Positions 22,987 through 31,662 of a stretch of DNA of 34,173 nt are shown here, one piece after another. A program made the position numbers and the translations under genes. The notes under the pieces are model-generated. The model ran no database searches. It was not told the origin of the DNA and saw only the letters and a list, made by a program, of their open reading frames with translations. The DNA comes from an uncultured Clostridium sp. (GTDB taxonomy: Bacteria; Bacillota; Clostridia; TANB77; CAG-465), in assembly GCA_900553785.1 (NCBI GenBank), contig USES01000010.1, positions 1-34,173 of the forward strand, written 5' to 3'. Each line of letters begins with the position of its first letter. Positions within the stretch are counted from its first letter, which is position 1.

Positions 22987-23610
22987 ATGAAAGAATTATA
23001 CGGTAAAAAACTAGGCATGACTCAATACCAAAACGAAGAAGGAATTGTAGTGCCAGTTACAGTAATTGAAGCTTATCCTATGGTTGTAGTTGCTAAGAAA
23101 ACTACAGTCAAAGAAGGATACAACGCTATCGTTGTTGGATTTGCTGATGTTAAAGAAAACAAAGTAAACAAACCTCAAAAAGGTGTGTTTGAAAAAGCTG
23201 GGGTACCAGTTAAAAAATACGTAAAAGAAATAAAAGTTGAAAATCCAGATGAATATGAAATTGGTTCAACAATAAATCTAGATGTTCTAGAAGCTGGTGA
23301 CCACGTTGATGTTCACGGTGTATCAAAAGGTAAAGGATTTGCAGGTGTAATTAAAAGACATGGTTTACACAGAGGTCCTACAACTCATGGTTCTAACTAC
23401 CACAGAAGACCAGGTTCAATGAGTGCTGGTACTAACCCAGGTAGAGTATTTAAGAACAAAAAACTTGCAGGTCACATGGGTAATGTAAATAGAACTGCAT
23501 TAAATCTTGAAGTAATAAAAGTTGACACAGAGAAAAACGCTGTATTAGTAAAAGGATCTGTTCCTGGTGCTAAAAATTCAGTTGTAAATGTAACAAAGAG
23601 TGTTAAGTAA
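22987..23610 (+). CDS. rplC: Ribosomal protein L3
   Basis: L3 binds near the peptidyl transferase centre and nucleates 50S assembly. The 207-residue protein has the start MKELYGKKLGMTQ, the GKGFAGVIKRHGL loop, GSNYHRRPGSMSAGTNPGRVFK (given in part), and KLAGHMGN. GGGAGG precedes the ATG. It is of normal length for the bacterial form. Confidence 0.98.
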   Translation: MKELYGKKLGMTQYQNEEGIVVPVTVIEAYPMVVVAKKTTVKEGYNAIVVGFADVKENKVNKPQKGVFEKAGVPVKKYVKEIKVENPDEYEIGSTINLDVLEAGDHVDVHGVSKGKGFAGVIKRHGLHRGPTTHGSNYHRRPGSMSAGTNPGRVFKNKKLAGHMGNVNRTALNLEVIKVDTEKNAVLVKGSVPGAKNSVVNVTKSVK

Positions 23611-23636
23611 TTAGGTCAAGGAAAGGAGAAAGAACA

Positions 23637-24257
23637 ATGCAAAAAGCAGATGTATTAGATATAACAGGTAAAAAAGTATCACAAATAGAGCTTGCAGACA
23701 CAGTTTTTGGTATTGAAGTAAATGAAACTGTAGTACATCAAGTACTAGTAAATTTCCTTGCTAATCAAAGACAAGGTACTCAAAGTACTAAAACAAGAGC
23801 TGAAGTTCGTGGTGGTGGTATAAAACCTTGGAGACAAAAAGGTACAGGTAGAGCAAGACAAGGATCTATTCGTGCTCCACAATGGATTAAAGGTGGTATC
23901 GCTTTAGGACCAAAACCTAGAGATTACAGATATAAACTACCAAGAAAAGTAAAACAACTAGCTATAAAATCAGTTTTAACTTCAAAATTAGCTGAAGGAA
24001 AACTTGTAATAGTAGATAGCATGAATCTTGCAGAAGTAAAAACTAAGAAAATGGTTGAAGTATTAAACAACCTTGATGCTAAAAAAGCATTAGTAGTTTT
24101 AAATGAAAAGAACTTAAATGTTCAAGCAAGTGCAAGAAATATTGAAGGCGTTAAAGCAATTACAGTTAACACAATTAACATATTTGATTTGTTAAAATAT
24201 GAAAAACTAGTACTTGAAGTAAACGCAGTAAAAACACTAGAGGAGGTGTACGCTTAA
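23637..24257 (+). CDS. rplD: Ribosomal protein L4
   Basis: L4 lines the exit tunnel of the large subunit and is the autoregulator of the S10 operon in enterobacteria. The 206-residue protein has the tunnel-loop signature TRAEVRGGGIKPWRQKGTG followed by RARQGS. AAGGAGA lies upstream. The TAA stop overlaps the rplW start (TAATG). Confidence 0.98.
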   Translation: MQKADVLDITGKKVSQIELADTVFGIEVNETVVHQVLVNFLANQRQGTQSTKTRAEVRGGGIKPWRQKGTGRARQGSIRAPQWIKGGIALGPKPRDYRYKLPRKVKQLAIKSVLTSKLAEGKLVIVDSMNLAEVKTKKMVEVLNNLDAKKALVVLNEKNLNVQASARNIEGVKAITVNTINIFDLLKYEKLVLEVNAVKTLEEVYA

Positions 24258-24628
24258 TGTTATACGCAGAAGATGTTATTATAAAACCTATAATCACAGA
24301 AAAAAGTTATTCTGAAATGGCTGCAGGAAAATATACATTTCAAACTAAGATTAACGCAACTAAGATAGATATAAAAAATGCAGTTGAAGAATTATTTAAC
24401 GTAAAAGTTTTAAAGGTTAACACTTTAAGATATGACGGAAAAACAAAAAGAGTTGGAGTACACCAAGGTAAAACAGCAGCTTGGAAAAAAGCTATTGTTA
24501 CAATAGATACAAATCCTAAGGAAGAAAAGTATCTTGTAAAAGGTGGAAAAGAAACTAAGAAAGCAAAGAAATATAATACAGAAATAGCTGAAATTTCTTC
24601 AGCATTTGCAAGTGAGGGAGGAAAGTAA
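24257..24628 (+). CDS. rplW: Ribosomal protein L23 with C-terminal extension
   Basis: L23 sits at the tunnel exit and docks trigger factor and the signal recognition particle. The core has IIKPIITEKSY, VEELFNVKVLKVNT and KTAAWKKAIVT. At 123 residues it is about 25 longer than the usual bacterial L23, because of a Lys/Glu-rich tail after VTIDTN. AGGAGGT (24241-24247), within the end of rplD, is its ribosome binding site, and it overlaps rplD by one base. Confidence 0.96.
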   Translation: MLYAEDVIIKPIITEKSYSEMAAGKYTFQTKINATKIDIKNAVEELFNVKVLKVNTLRYDGKTKRVGVHQGKTAAWKKAIVTIDTNPKEEKYLVKGGKETKKAKKYNTEIAEISSAFASEGGK

Positions 24629-24629
24629 A

Positions 24630-25463
24630 ATGGGAATAAAATCATTTAGACCAACAACTCCATCAAGAAGACACATGACTACTCTAGCTAACGAAGAAAT
24701 TACAAAATTCGAACCTGAAAAATCTCTTCTTACAGTTTTAAAGAAAAATGCAGGAAGAAACAATACAGGTAAAATAACAGTTAGACATCATGGTGGTGGT
24801 TCAAGAAGAAAATATAGAATAATAGATTTCAAGAGAAATAAACGCGATATGTTCGCAACAGTAATTGGTATCGAATATGATCCAAACAGAACAGCAAACA
24901 TAGCACTTATTGAATATGAAGATGGAACAAAATCATACATATTAGCACCTTTAGGATTAACTGACGGAATGAAAGTTATATCATCAGATACTGCTGATAT
25001 AAAAGTTGGTAACGCATTACCAATTAGTGCAATTCCAGTTGGTACAGAAATACACAACATTGAACTTCACAAAGGTAAAGGTGGCCAATTAGTAAGAACA
25101 GCTGGAGCATCAGCTCAACTTATGGCAAAAGAAGGAAAATACGCACACGTAAGAATGCCTTCTGGCGAAATGAGACTTATACCAGTTGAATGCATGGCTA
25201 CAATCGGTGTACTAGGAAATACAGATAATGAAAATGTAAATCTTGGTAAAGCAGGTAAGACTCGTCACATGGGTATTAGACCTACAGTTAGAGGATCTGT
25301 AATGAACCCTAACGATCACCCACATGGTGGTGGTGAAGGTAAAGCTCCAGTAGGACACGCAGGACCAATGACTCCATGGGGTAAACCAGCACTAGGTTAC
25401 AAGACTCGTAAGAAGAATCACAGAACTGACAAATTTATCGTAAAGAGAAGAAATAGAAAATAG
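24630..25463 (+). CDS. rplB: Ribosomal protein L2
   Basis: L2 binds 23S rRNA domain IV and bridges the subunits. The chosen ATG (24630, MGIKSFRPTTPSRRH) follows GGGAGG. An in-frame ATG 24 bases upstream lies inside rplW and is not used. The 277-residue protein has the conserved HPHGGGEGKAPVG with the catalytic-centre histidine, then TPWGKPALGYKTRKK. Confidence 0.98.
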   Translation: MGIKSFRPTTPSRRHMTTLANEEITKFEPEKSLLTVLKKNAGRNNTGKITVRHHGGGSRRKYRIIDFKRNKRDMFATVIGIEYDPNRTANIALIEYEDGTKSYILAPLGLTDGMKVISSDTADIKVGNALPISAIPVGTEIHNIELHKGKGGQLVRTAGASAQLMAKEGKYAHVRMPSGEMRLIPVECMATIGVLGNTDNENVNLGKAGKTRHMGIRPTVRGSVMNPNDHPHGGGEGKAPVGHAGPMTPWGKPALGYKTRKKNHRTDKFIVKRRNRK

Positions 25464-25476
25464 GAGGATATGAACT

Positions 25477-25755
25477 ATGTCAAGATCACTAAAAAAAGGA
25501 CCTTATGTAGATGCAAAACTTCTAGCTAAGATCGAAAAGATGAATGAAACAGATAGTAAAGAAGCTATCAAGACTTGGTCTAGATCATCTACTATATATC
25601 CACAAATGATAGGACACACAATAGCAGTTCATGATGGAAGACGTCATGTACCTGTATATGTTACTGAAGAAATGGTAGGACATAAATTAGGCGAATTCGC
25701 TCCAACAAGACTTTTCAGAGGACACGCTGGAGATAAGAAGAGCAAAGTTAATTAG
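25477..25755 (+). CDS. rpsS: Ribosomal protein S19
   Basis: S19 is a head protein of the small subunit that contacts S13. The 92-residue product has MSRSLKKGPYVD, KTWSRSSTIYPQM and the C-terminal FAPTRLFRGH. AGGAGG lies before the ATG and the gap from rplB is 13 bases. Confidence 0.98.
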   Translation: MSRSLKKGPYVDAKLLAKIEKMNETDSKEAIKTWSRSSTIYPQMIGHTIAVHDGRRHVPVYVTEEMVGHKLGEFAPTRLFRGHAGDKKSKVN

Positions 25756-25781
25756 AATTTGAAATAGGAGGAACCATAAAC

Positions 25782-26117
25782 ATGGAAGCAAGAGCAGAAT
25801 TAAAATATGCAAGAATTAGTGCAAGAAAAGCTAAAATTGTTTTAGATACAATCAAAGGTAAAAATGCACAAGAGGCAGTAGCAATATTAAGATATACAAA
25901 TAAAGCTGCAAGCCCTATCATTTCTAAGATACTTAAATCTGCTATGGCAAATGCAACAAACAATCATGGAATGAACGAATCAAAATTATATGTTGCAGAA
26001 GCTTATGCAGGTCAAGGTCCATCAATGAAAAGGGTAATGCCTAGAGCTCAAGGTAGAGCATATAGAATAAAGAAAAGAACTAGTCATATAACAATAGTTC
26101 TAAAAGAAATGGAATAG
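25782..26117 (+). CDS. rplV: Ribosomal protein L22
   Basis: L22 lines the exit tunnel opposite L4, and its beta-hairpin is a site of macrolide resistance changes. The 111-residue protein has ARISARKAKIVLD, a helix with SAMANATNNHGM, and the tunnel hairpin GPSMKRVMPRAQGRAYRIKK. AGGAGG precedes it. Confidence 0.98.
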   Translation: MEARAELKYARISARKAKIVLDTIKGKNAQEAVAILRYTNKAASPIISKILKSAMANATNNHGMNESKLYVAEAYAGQGPSMKRVMPRAQGRAYRIKKRTSHITIVLKEME

Positions 26118-26129
26118 GAGGAGCACACA

Positions 26130-26786
26130 ATGGGTCAAAAAGTAAGTCCACATGGTTTAAGAGTTGGCATAATTAAAGATTGGTCTTCAACTTGGTATGC
26201 ATCTAAACAAGATTATTCAAAAAATCTTGTTGAAGACAACAAAATTCGTGTATACTTGAAGAAAACTTTAAAGACAGCTGGTATCTCTGAAATCAAGATA
26301 GAAAGAAAAGGAAATGACGTACGTGTTAGCTTAAATACTGCTAAGCCTGGAATGATTATAGGAAAAGGCGGAGCAGCTATTGAAGAATTAAAGAAGAAAT
26401 TAGATAAGTTGACAGGTAAAAATGTATCTGTAAATATAGTTGAAGTTAAGAACTTAGATATGGATGCAACACTTGTAGCAGAAAACATTGCTGCACAACT
26501 TGAAAAGAGAATTTCATTTAGAAAAGCAATGAAACAAGCAATGAATCGTACAATGCGTGCTGGAGCTAAGGGTATAAAAACTCAAGTATCTGGACGTTTG
26601 GGCGGAGCAGAAATCGCAAGAAGCGAACACTACAGCGAGGGAACAATTCCTCTACAAACTTTAAGAGCAGATATAGATTATGGATTTGCAGAAGCAAATA
26701 CTACATATGGTATTATCGGTGTTAAAGTTTGGATATATAAAGGAGAAGTTCTACCTGTAAAAAACAATAAAGGGGGTATACAGTAA
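26130..26786 (+). CDS. rpsC: Ribosomal protein S3
   Basis: S3 helps form the mRNA entry channel and has helicase-like activity. The 218-residue protein has MGQKVSPHGLRVG, a KH domain with MIIGKGGAAIEEL, and the C-terminal SGRLGGAEIARSE. The end overlaps rplP by one base (TAATG). Confidence 0.98.
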   Translation: MGQKVSPHGLRVGIIKDWSSTWYASKQDYSKNLVEDNKIRVYLKKTLKTAGISEIKIERKGNDVRVSLNTAKPGMIIGKGGAAIEELKKKLDKLTGKNVSVNIVEVKNLDMDATLVAENIAAQLEKRISFRKAMKQAMNRTMRAGAKGIKTQVSGRLGGAEIARSEHYSEGTIPLQTLRADIDYGFAEANTTYGIIGVKVWIYKGEVLPVKNNKGGIQ

Positions 26787-27226
26787 TGTTAGTACCTAAA
26801 AGAACAAAATTTAGAAAAATGCAAAAAGGTAGAATCAGAGGAAATGCTACTCGTGGAACTAAAATAGTTCATGGAGAATATGGTATTGTTGCTCTAGAAC
26901 CTACATTTATTACAAACAACCAAATTGAATCAGCCAGAGTTGTAATTTCAAGATATACTAAAAAGTTTGGTAAAATGTGGATAACAATATTCCCAGATAA
27001 GCCAATAACTAAGAAGCCTGCTGAAACTCGTATGGGTTCTGGTAAAGGTAATCCAGAGTACTTCGTTGCAGTAGTAAAACCTGGAAGAGTAATGTTTGAA
27101 ATTAGCGGACTTGATGAGGCTACTTCAAAAGAAGCTCTAAGAAAAGCTATTCAAAAGCTTCCTATTAAATGTAAAATAGTAAGCAAGGCAGAACAGCTAG
27201 AGGGAGGTAAGACAATTGAAGAATAA
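26786..27226 (+). CDS. rplP: Ribosomal protein L16
   Basis: L16 shapes the A-site tRNA pocket of the 50S subunit. The 146-residue protein has MLVPKRTKFRKMQKGR, the RMGSGKGNPEYFVAVVKPG loop and a normal C-terminus. GGGGGT before the ATG (end of rpsC) is its ribosome binding site. Its 3' end overlaps the rpmC start by 11 bases. Confidence 0.98.
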   Translation: MLVPKRTKFRKMQKGRIRGNATRGTKIVHGEYGIVALEPTFITNNQIESARVVISRYTKKFGKMWITIFPDKPITKKPAETRMGSGKGNPEYFVAVVKPGRVMFEISGLDEATSKEALRKAIQKLPIKCKIVSKAEQLEGGKTIEE

Positions 27227-27536
27227 TAACCTTAATGATTATAAAAAAATGAATGAAAAAGAACTTGAAGCAGAGCTTAAAGCACTAAAACAAGAACTTT
27301 TTAAATTGAGATTTTCTTTATCCCTAAACGGATTAGATAATCCTCACAAAATAGTAGACACTAAGAAAAATATTGCAAGAGTAAGCACTATTTTAACAAT
27401 AAAGAAAAATGGTGGCGAAGTTGTAGTAAAAGAGATTAAAGAAAAAGAAGCTAAAAAAGCTCCTAAGGCAAAGAAAACTACAACTAAGAAAGCTACAAAG
27501 AAAGCAGCAGAAAATGCTCAAGAAGAAGAAAAGTAG
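27216..27536 (+). CDS. rpmC: Ribosomal protein L29 with Lys/Ala-rich tail
   Basis: L29 lies at the tunnel exit next to L23. The core (LKALKQELFKLRFSLSLNGLDNPHKIVDT...) is normal, but at 106 residues the protein is about 40 longer than usual. From about residue 70 it ends in a tail of KA, KK and EE repeats such as KKATKKAAENAQ. The start is taken as TTG at 27216 because AGGGAGGT lies 7 bases upstream. An in-frame ATG at 27249 has no ribosome binding site. L23, its ribosomal neighbour, is also extended here. Confidence 0.93.
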   Translation: MKNNNLNDYKKMNEKELEAELKALKQELFKLRFSLSLNGLDNPHKIVDTKKNIARVSTILTIKKNGGEVVVKEIKEKEAKKAPKAKKTTTKKATKKAAENAQEEEK

Positions 27537-27549
27537 GAGGTAAGACAAA

Positions 27550-27804
27550 GTGGAAAGAAATATGCGTAAAACTAAAATTGGAAAAGTAGTTTCAAATAAA
27601 ATGGATAAGACAATAGTTGTAAGAATTGACACTAAGTTTAAACATCCGCTTTACAACAAAATCATGACTGATACATTAAAGTTAAAAGCTCATGATGAAG
27701 AAAATATTTGTGGAATTGGCGACACAGTTGAAATTATGGAGACAAGACCACTAAGCAAAGATAAAAGATATAGACTAGTTAGAATAGTAGAAAAAGCAAA
27801 ATAG
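27550..27804 (+). CDS. rpsQ: Ribosomal protein S17
   Basis: S17 is a primary 16S rRNA-binding OB-fold protein. The 84-residue product starts at a GTG with AGGAGGT upstream. It contains GKVVSNKMDKTIVV, KHPLYNKI and IMETRPLSKDKRYRLV. The gap from rpmC is 13 bases. Confidence 0.97.
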   Translation: MERNMRKTKIGKVVSNKMDKTIVVRIDTKFKHPLYNKIMTDTLKLKAHDEENICGIGDTVEIMETRPLSKDKRYRLVRIVEKAK

Positions 27805-27823
27805 AGAAAAGGAGGATCCTACT

Positions 27824-28192
27824 ATGATACAACAACAATCAGTTGTAAATGTAGCTGACAACACTGGCGCAAAGAAGCTTATGTGTATTAGAGTTCTTGG
27901 TGGTCACCATAGAAAATGGGGAAATATCGGAGACGTAATCGTAGCTTCTGTTAAAACTGCAACACCAGGCGGCGTTGTAAATAAAGGCGATGTTGTAAAA
28001 GCTGTTATCGTAAGAAGTAAAACTGGACTTAAACGTCAAGATGGTTCATACATTAAATTTGACGAGAATGCAGCAGTTATTATAAAAGATGATAAGACTC
28101 CAAAAGGAACTCGTATCTTCGGACCTGTTGCAAGAGAGTTGAGAGATAAAGATTATATGAAAATTATATCTTTAGCACCAGAAGTACTGTAA
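27824..28192 (+). CDS. rplN: Ribosomal protein L14
   Basis: L14 is at the subunit interface next to L19. The 122-residue protein has MIQQQSVVNVADNTGAKK, the family signature around GDVVKAVIVR, and GTRIFGPVARELR. AAAGGAGG precedes the ATG. Confidence 0.98.
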   Translation: MIQQQSVVNVADNTGAKKLMCIRVLGGHHRKWGNIGDVIVASVKTATPGGVVNKGDVVKAVIVRSKTGLKRQDGSYIKFDENAAVIIKDDKTPKGTRIFGPVARELRDKDYMKIISLAPEVL

Positions 28193-28207
28193 GGAAGGTG
28201 GACTAAG

Positions 28208-28549
28208 ATGATAAGAAATATTAAAAATGAAAGTAAAGTAAAACTTAGAACAGGAGATACTGTTATAGTAAATTCTGGTACAGAAAAAGGCAAAAAAGGT
28301 AAAGTAATAAAAGTATTAAGAGCTGACAACAAAGTTATAGTTCAAGGTATAAACGTAAGAACAAGACACGTTAAACCAAGAAAACAAGGTCAAGAATCTG
28401 GAATACTTAAAATTGAAGCACCTGTTAACATTTCTAAAGTAAATTATTTCTGTGAAAAATGTGGAAAAGGTGTAAAACTAGGTGTAGTGATAGATGCAAA
28501 TGGTGTAAAAACTAGAGTTTGCAGAAAATGTCACACAGAAATTAAGTAA
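28208..28549 (+). CDS. rplX: Ribosomal protein L24 with zinc-knuckle C-terminus
   Basis: L24 starts 50S assembly by binding the 5' part of 23S rRNA. The KOW motif (TGDTVIVNSGTEKGKKGKV) and KHVKPRK-like region are present. The C-terminal 35 residues carry two CxxC pairs (C82/C85 and C105/C108), a zinc-binding form seen in some bacterial L24. Its length of 113 fits this form. Confidence 0.97.
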   Translation: MIRNIKNESKVKLRTGDTVIVNSGTEKGKKGKVIKVLRADNKVIVQGINVRTRHVKPRKQGQESGILKIEAPVNISKVNYFCEKCGKGVKLGVVIDANGVKTRVCRKCHTEIK

Positions 28550-28563
28550 GGAGGTAAAAGTAA

Positions 28564-29103
28564 ATGAATCTTAAAGAGAAATATAATAAAGAGATAGTTC
28601 CAGCATTAAAAGAAAAATTTGGTTATACTTCAATTATGCAAGTACCTCGTCTTACTAAAATTGTTATAAACATGGGTGTATCAGATGTTAAAGATAACTC
28701 AAAAGCATTAGATATAGCTGCTGCTGACCTACAAACAATTACTGGTCAAAAGCCTCTTATAACTAAAGCTAAGAAATCAATTGCAGCTTTCAAATTAAGA
28801 GAAGGTATGAACATTGGTTGTAAAGTAACTCTAAGAAGAGACAAAATGTATGATTTTGCTACAAGATTATTTAACGTAGCTCTTCCAAGAGTAAGAGACT
28901 TTAAAGGACTTAGCACAACATCTTTTGATGGACGTGGAAATTATGCTTTTGGTATAAAAGAGCAAATGATTTTCCCAGAAATTGAATTTGATAAGGTAGA
29001 TAAAGCACGTGGTATGGATGTTATATTCGTAACAACTGCTAAGACTGATGAAGAAGCAAAAGCATTACTTGAACTTCTAGGTCTACCTTTTGCAAAGAAT
29101 TAG
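28564..29103 (+). CDS. rplE: Ribosomal protein L5
   Basis: L5 binds 5S rRNA and contacts the P-site tRNA. The 179-residue protein has KIVINMGVSD, the TGQKPLITKAKKSIAAFKLREG segment (given in part: KKSIAAFKLR) and FPEIEFDKV near the C-terminus. AGGAGGT precedes the start, 14 bases after rplX. Confidence 0.98.
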   Translation: MNLKEKYNKEIVPALKEKFGYTSIMQVPRLTKIVINMGVSDVKDNSKALDIAAADLQTITGQKPLITKAKKSIAAFKLREGMNIGCKVTLRRDKMYDFATRLFNVALPRVRDFKGLSTTSFDGRGNYAFGIKEQMIFPEIEFDKVDKARGMDVIFVTTAKTDEEAKALLELLGLPFAKN

Positions 29104-29115
29104 GAGGAATGTGGC

Positions 29116-29301
29116 ATGGCAAAAAAATCAATGATAGCAAAACAACAAAGAACACCTAAATTTAGCACTCGTTATTATAACAGATGTAAAATATGTGGAA
29201 GACCACATTCTTACATGAGAAAATATGGTATTTGCCGTATATGTTTTAGAAATTTAGCATACAAAGGTGAGATGCCAGGTGTTAAAAAGGCAAGTTGGTA
29301 A
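29116..29301 (+). CDS. rpsN: Ribosomal protein S14, zinc-binding type Z
   Basis: S14 is a 16S rRNA-binding head protein. This 61-residue short form has CxxC pairs C24/C27 and C40/C43 (CKICG and CRICF), so it is the zinc-dependent C+ paralogue. The ORF ends with the usual GVKKASW. No zinc-free copy is in the window. Confidence 0.98.
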   Translation: MAKKSMIAKQQRTPKFSTRYYNRCKICGRPHSYMRKYGICRICFRNLAYKGEMPGVKKASW

Positions 29302-29313
29302 GGAGGGTACAAA

Positions 29314-29706
29314 ATGAACTTAACAGATCCAGTAGCAGATATGCTTACTAGAATAAGAAATGCATCAAAGCAGCACCATGAGTTAGTCGATGTACCTTAT
29401 TCTAAGGTTAAAATGGAAATAGCAAATATTCTTCTAGAGGAAGGATATGTAGCTTCTTGTGAAGTAGTAGAAGATACACACAAGACAATAAGAATAACAC
29501 TTAAATATTTTGAAAATAAGTCAGTTATTCAAGGTTTAAAAAGAATTAGTAAACCAGGTCTTAGAATGTACGCTGAAGTAGAAAATCTACCAAGAGTATT
29601 AAATGGCCTAGGTACAGCAATAATTTCTACATCAAAGGGAATAGTTACAGACAAAAAAGCTCGTGAACTAAATGTTGGTGGAGAAGTAATGGCATACATT
29701 TGGTAA
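29314..29706 (+). CDS. rpsH: Ribosomal protein S8
   Basis: S8 binds 16S rRNA helix 21 and in enterobacteria represses the spc operon. The 130-residue protein has MNLTDPVADMLTRIRNA, GLRMYAEVENLPRVL and the C-terminal STSKGIVTDKKAREL. AAGGAGGG precedes the ATG. Confidence 0.98.
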   Translation: MNLTDPVADMLTRIRNASKQHHELVDVPYSKVKMEIANILLEEGYVASCEVVEDTHKTIRITLKYFENKSVIQGLKRISKPGLRMYAEVENLPRVLNGLGTAIISTSKGIVTDKKARELNVGGEVMAYIW

Positions 29707-29718
29707 GGAGGAATTATT

Positions 29719-30255
29719 ATGTCAAGAATAGGAAATAAGAAAATCGCCTTATCAACTGGTGCAGAAGTAACAGTAGCAGGAAAAGACGTTACTGTAAAAG
29801 GACCAAAAGGTACTTTAACAATGGAAGTTGTAAAAGGCATAGATGTTAAAGTTGAAAATGGCGAAGTAGTAGTTACTCGTGAGAGTGATAACTATAAAGC
29901 ACTTCATGGTTTAACAAGATCTTTAATTGCTAATATGATTACTGGTGTAACAGAAGGATATAGCAAACGTTTAGAGATAAACGGTGTTGGTTACAGAGCT
30001 GCAAAGCAAGGTAACAAACTTGCACTTACACTTGGATATTCTCATCCAGTAGAATTCTTCGATACAGAAGATGTTACATTTGAAGTTCCAGATCCTAATA
30101 CAATTATTGTAAAAGGAATAGATAAACAACGTGTTGGCCAAGTAGCTGCAGTTGTTAGAGAAAAGAAACTTCCAGAACCATATAAGGGCAAAGGAATTAA
30201 ATATGCAGATGAGCATATAAGAAGAAAAGAAGGAAAAGCCGGCGGCAAGAAATAA
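29719..30255 (+). CDS. rplF: Ribosomal protein L6
   Basis: L6 sits near the GTPase-associated region of the 50S subunit. The 178-residue protein has MSRIGNKKI, GVTEGYSKRLEINGVGYRA and the C-terminal PEPYKGKGIKYADEHIRRK. The gap from rpsH is 12 bases. Confidence 0.98.
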   Translation: MSRIGNKKIALSTGAEVTVAGKDVTVKGPKGTLTMEVVKGIDVKVENGEVVVTRESDNYKALHGLTRSLIANMITGVTEGYSKRLEINGVGYRAAKQGNKLALTLGYSHPVEFFDTEDVTFEVPDPNTIIVKGIDKQRVGQVAAVVREKKLPEPYKGKGIKYADEHIRRKEGKAGGKK

Positions 30256-30273
30256 TGAGGGGAGGAAAAAACA

Positions 30274-30633
30274 ATGATTAGTAGAAAAACAAAATCAGAT
30301 AGAAGAGAAGCAAGACAAGCAAGAGTTAGAGCAAAAGTTAAAGGAACAGCTGCATGTCCTAGACTATCTGTATATAAAAGTTTAACAAATATTTATGCAC
30401 AAATTATAGATGATGAAGCTGGGTCTACACTTGTTTCTGCCTCAACTTTAGACGCTGAAGTAAAAACTAAAGCATCTAACATTGAAGCTGCTAAAGAAGT
30501 AGGTACATTAATTGCTAAGCGTGCATTAGAAAAAAATATCGATACAGTAGTATTCGATAGAAATGGTAACCTATATCATGGAAAAGTTAAAGAGTTAGCA
30601 GAAGCTGCAAGAGCAGCAGGACTTAAATTTTAA
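30274..30633 (+). CDS. rplR: Ribosomal protein L18
   Basis: L18 binds 5S rRNA with L5. The 119-residue protein has RVRAKVKGTAACPRLSVYKS and VVFDRNGNLYHGKVKELAEA. GGGGAGG precedes the start. Confidence 0.98.
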   Translation: MISRKTKSDRREARQARVRAKVKGTAACPRLSVYKSLTNIYAQIIDDEAGSTLVSASTLDAEVKTKASNIEAAKEVGTLIAKRALEKNIDTVVFDRNGNLYHGKVKELAEAARAAGLKF

Positions 30634-30651
30634 AGGTAGGAGGAAAAATTA

Positions 30652-31191
30652 ATGCAAGAATCAAAGCAAGCAAGAGAAAACAAACCACGTAAAGAAAGAG
30701 CACCAAAAGAAGTTTCTGAATTTAAAGAAAAAGTAGTTTACGTTGGTCGTGTTGCTAAAGTTGTTAAGGGTGGTAGAACTTTTAGATTTAGCGTACTTGT
30801 AGTAGTTGGTAATGAAAAAGGTAAAATTGGTGTTGGAACAGGAAAAGCATCAGAAGTACCAGAAGCTATCAAAAAAGCTACAGATGCAGCTAAGAAAAAC
30901 TTAATTACTGTACCTATCGTAAATGGTACAATACCACACGAATATGATAAAAAACTTAATTCTTCTCGCGTTATAATGAAGCCAGCTCCTGAAGGTACAG
31001 GTATTATTGCAGGTGGTGCAGTAAGACCAGTATTAGAGCTTGCAGGAATCAAAAATGTTACAGCTAAAACATTAGGTTCTCGTAATAGCAGAAATGTTGT
31101 ACTAGCAACTATTGAAGCATTAAAAGAAATGAGAACTCCAGAGCAAGTAGCACTTCAAAGAGGAATTGATATCAAAAAGTTAATGAAATAA
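30652..31191 (+). CDS. rpsE: Ribosomal protein S5
   Basis: S5 acts in decoding accuracy at the mRNA entry. The 179-residue protein has a double-stranded RNA-binding fold with VVVGNEKGKIGVGTGKASEV and GTGIIAGGAVRPVLELAGI. It is followed after 26 bases by rplO, where rpmD (L30) would normally lie between them. Confidence 0.98.
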   Translation: MQESKQARENKPRKERAPKEVSEFKEKVVYVGRVAKVVKGGRTFRFSVLVVVGNEKGKIGVGTGKASEVPEAIKKATDAAKKNLITVPIVNGTIPHEYDKKLNSSRVIMKPAPEGTGIIAGGAVRPVLELAGIKNVTAKTLGSRNSRNVVLATIEALKEMRTPEQVALQRGIDIKKLMK

Positions 31192-31217
31192 TGTGAAAGA
31201 AGGAGGTAAAGCTTATC

Positions 31218-31661
31218 ATGGAAATGCAAGATTTAAGACCAGCATATGGTTCTACTTCTACAAGAAGAAGAATTGGTCGTGGAATTGGTAGCGGTTTAGG
31301 TAAAACAGCTGGTAAAGGACACAAAGGCCAAAAAGCTAGAACTGGTGGAAAAATAAGAAGAGGATTCGAAGGAGGACAAACTCCATTATACAGAAGAATT
31401 CCTAAACGTGGATTTAATAACTCTGTATTTACAACAGAATACGCAATAATCAACGTTTCAGATTTAGAGAAATTTGATAACGGAACAGTTGTTAATATGG
31501 AACTTCTTTTAAATGAAGGTATGATTAGAAATCCAAAATCAGGACTTAAAGTTTTAGGAAATGGAAATTTAACTAAAACTATTACTGTAGAAGCTAAAAA
31601 AGTATCTAATTCAGCTCGTGAAAAAATAGAAGCTTGCGGTGGAAAGATAGAGGTGAAGTAG
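31218..31661 (+). CDS. rplO: Ribosomal protein L15
   Basis: L15 is a late-assembly 50S protein. The 147-residue protein has the Gly-rich N-terminus GRGIGSGLGKTAGKGHKGQK, then RRGFEGGQTPLYRRIPKRGF. AAGGAGGT (31199-31206) serves the ATG at 31218. Only one base separates its stop from secY. Confidence 0.98.
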   Translation: MEMQDLRPAYGSTSTRRRIGRGIGSGLGKTAGKGHKGQKARTGGKIRRGFEGGQTPLYRRIPKRGFNNSVFTTEYAIINVSDLEKFDNGTVVNMELLLNEGMIRNPKSGLKVLGNGNLTKTITVEAKKVSNSAREKIEACGGKIEVK

Positions 31662-31662
31662 T

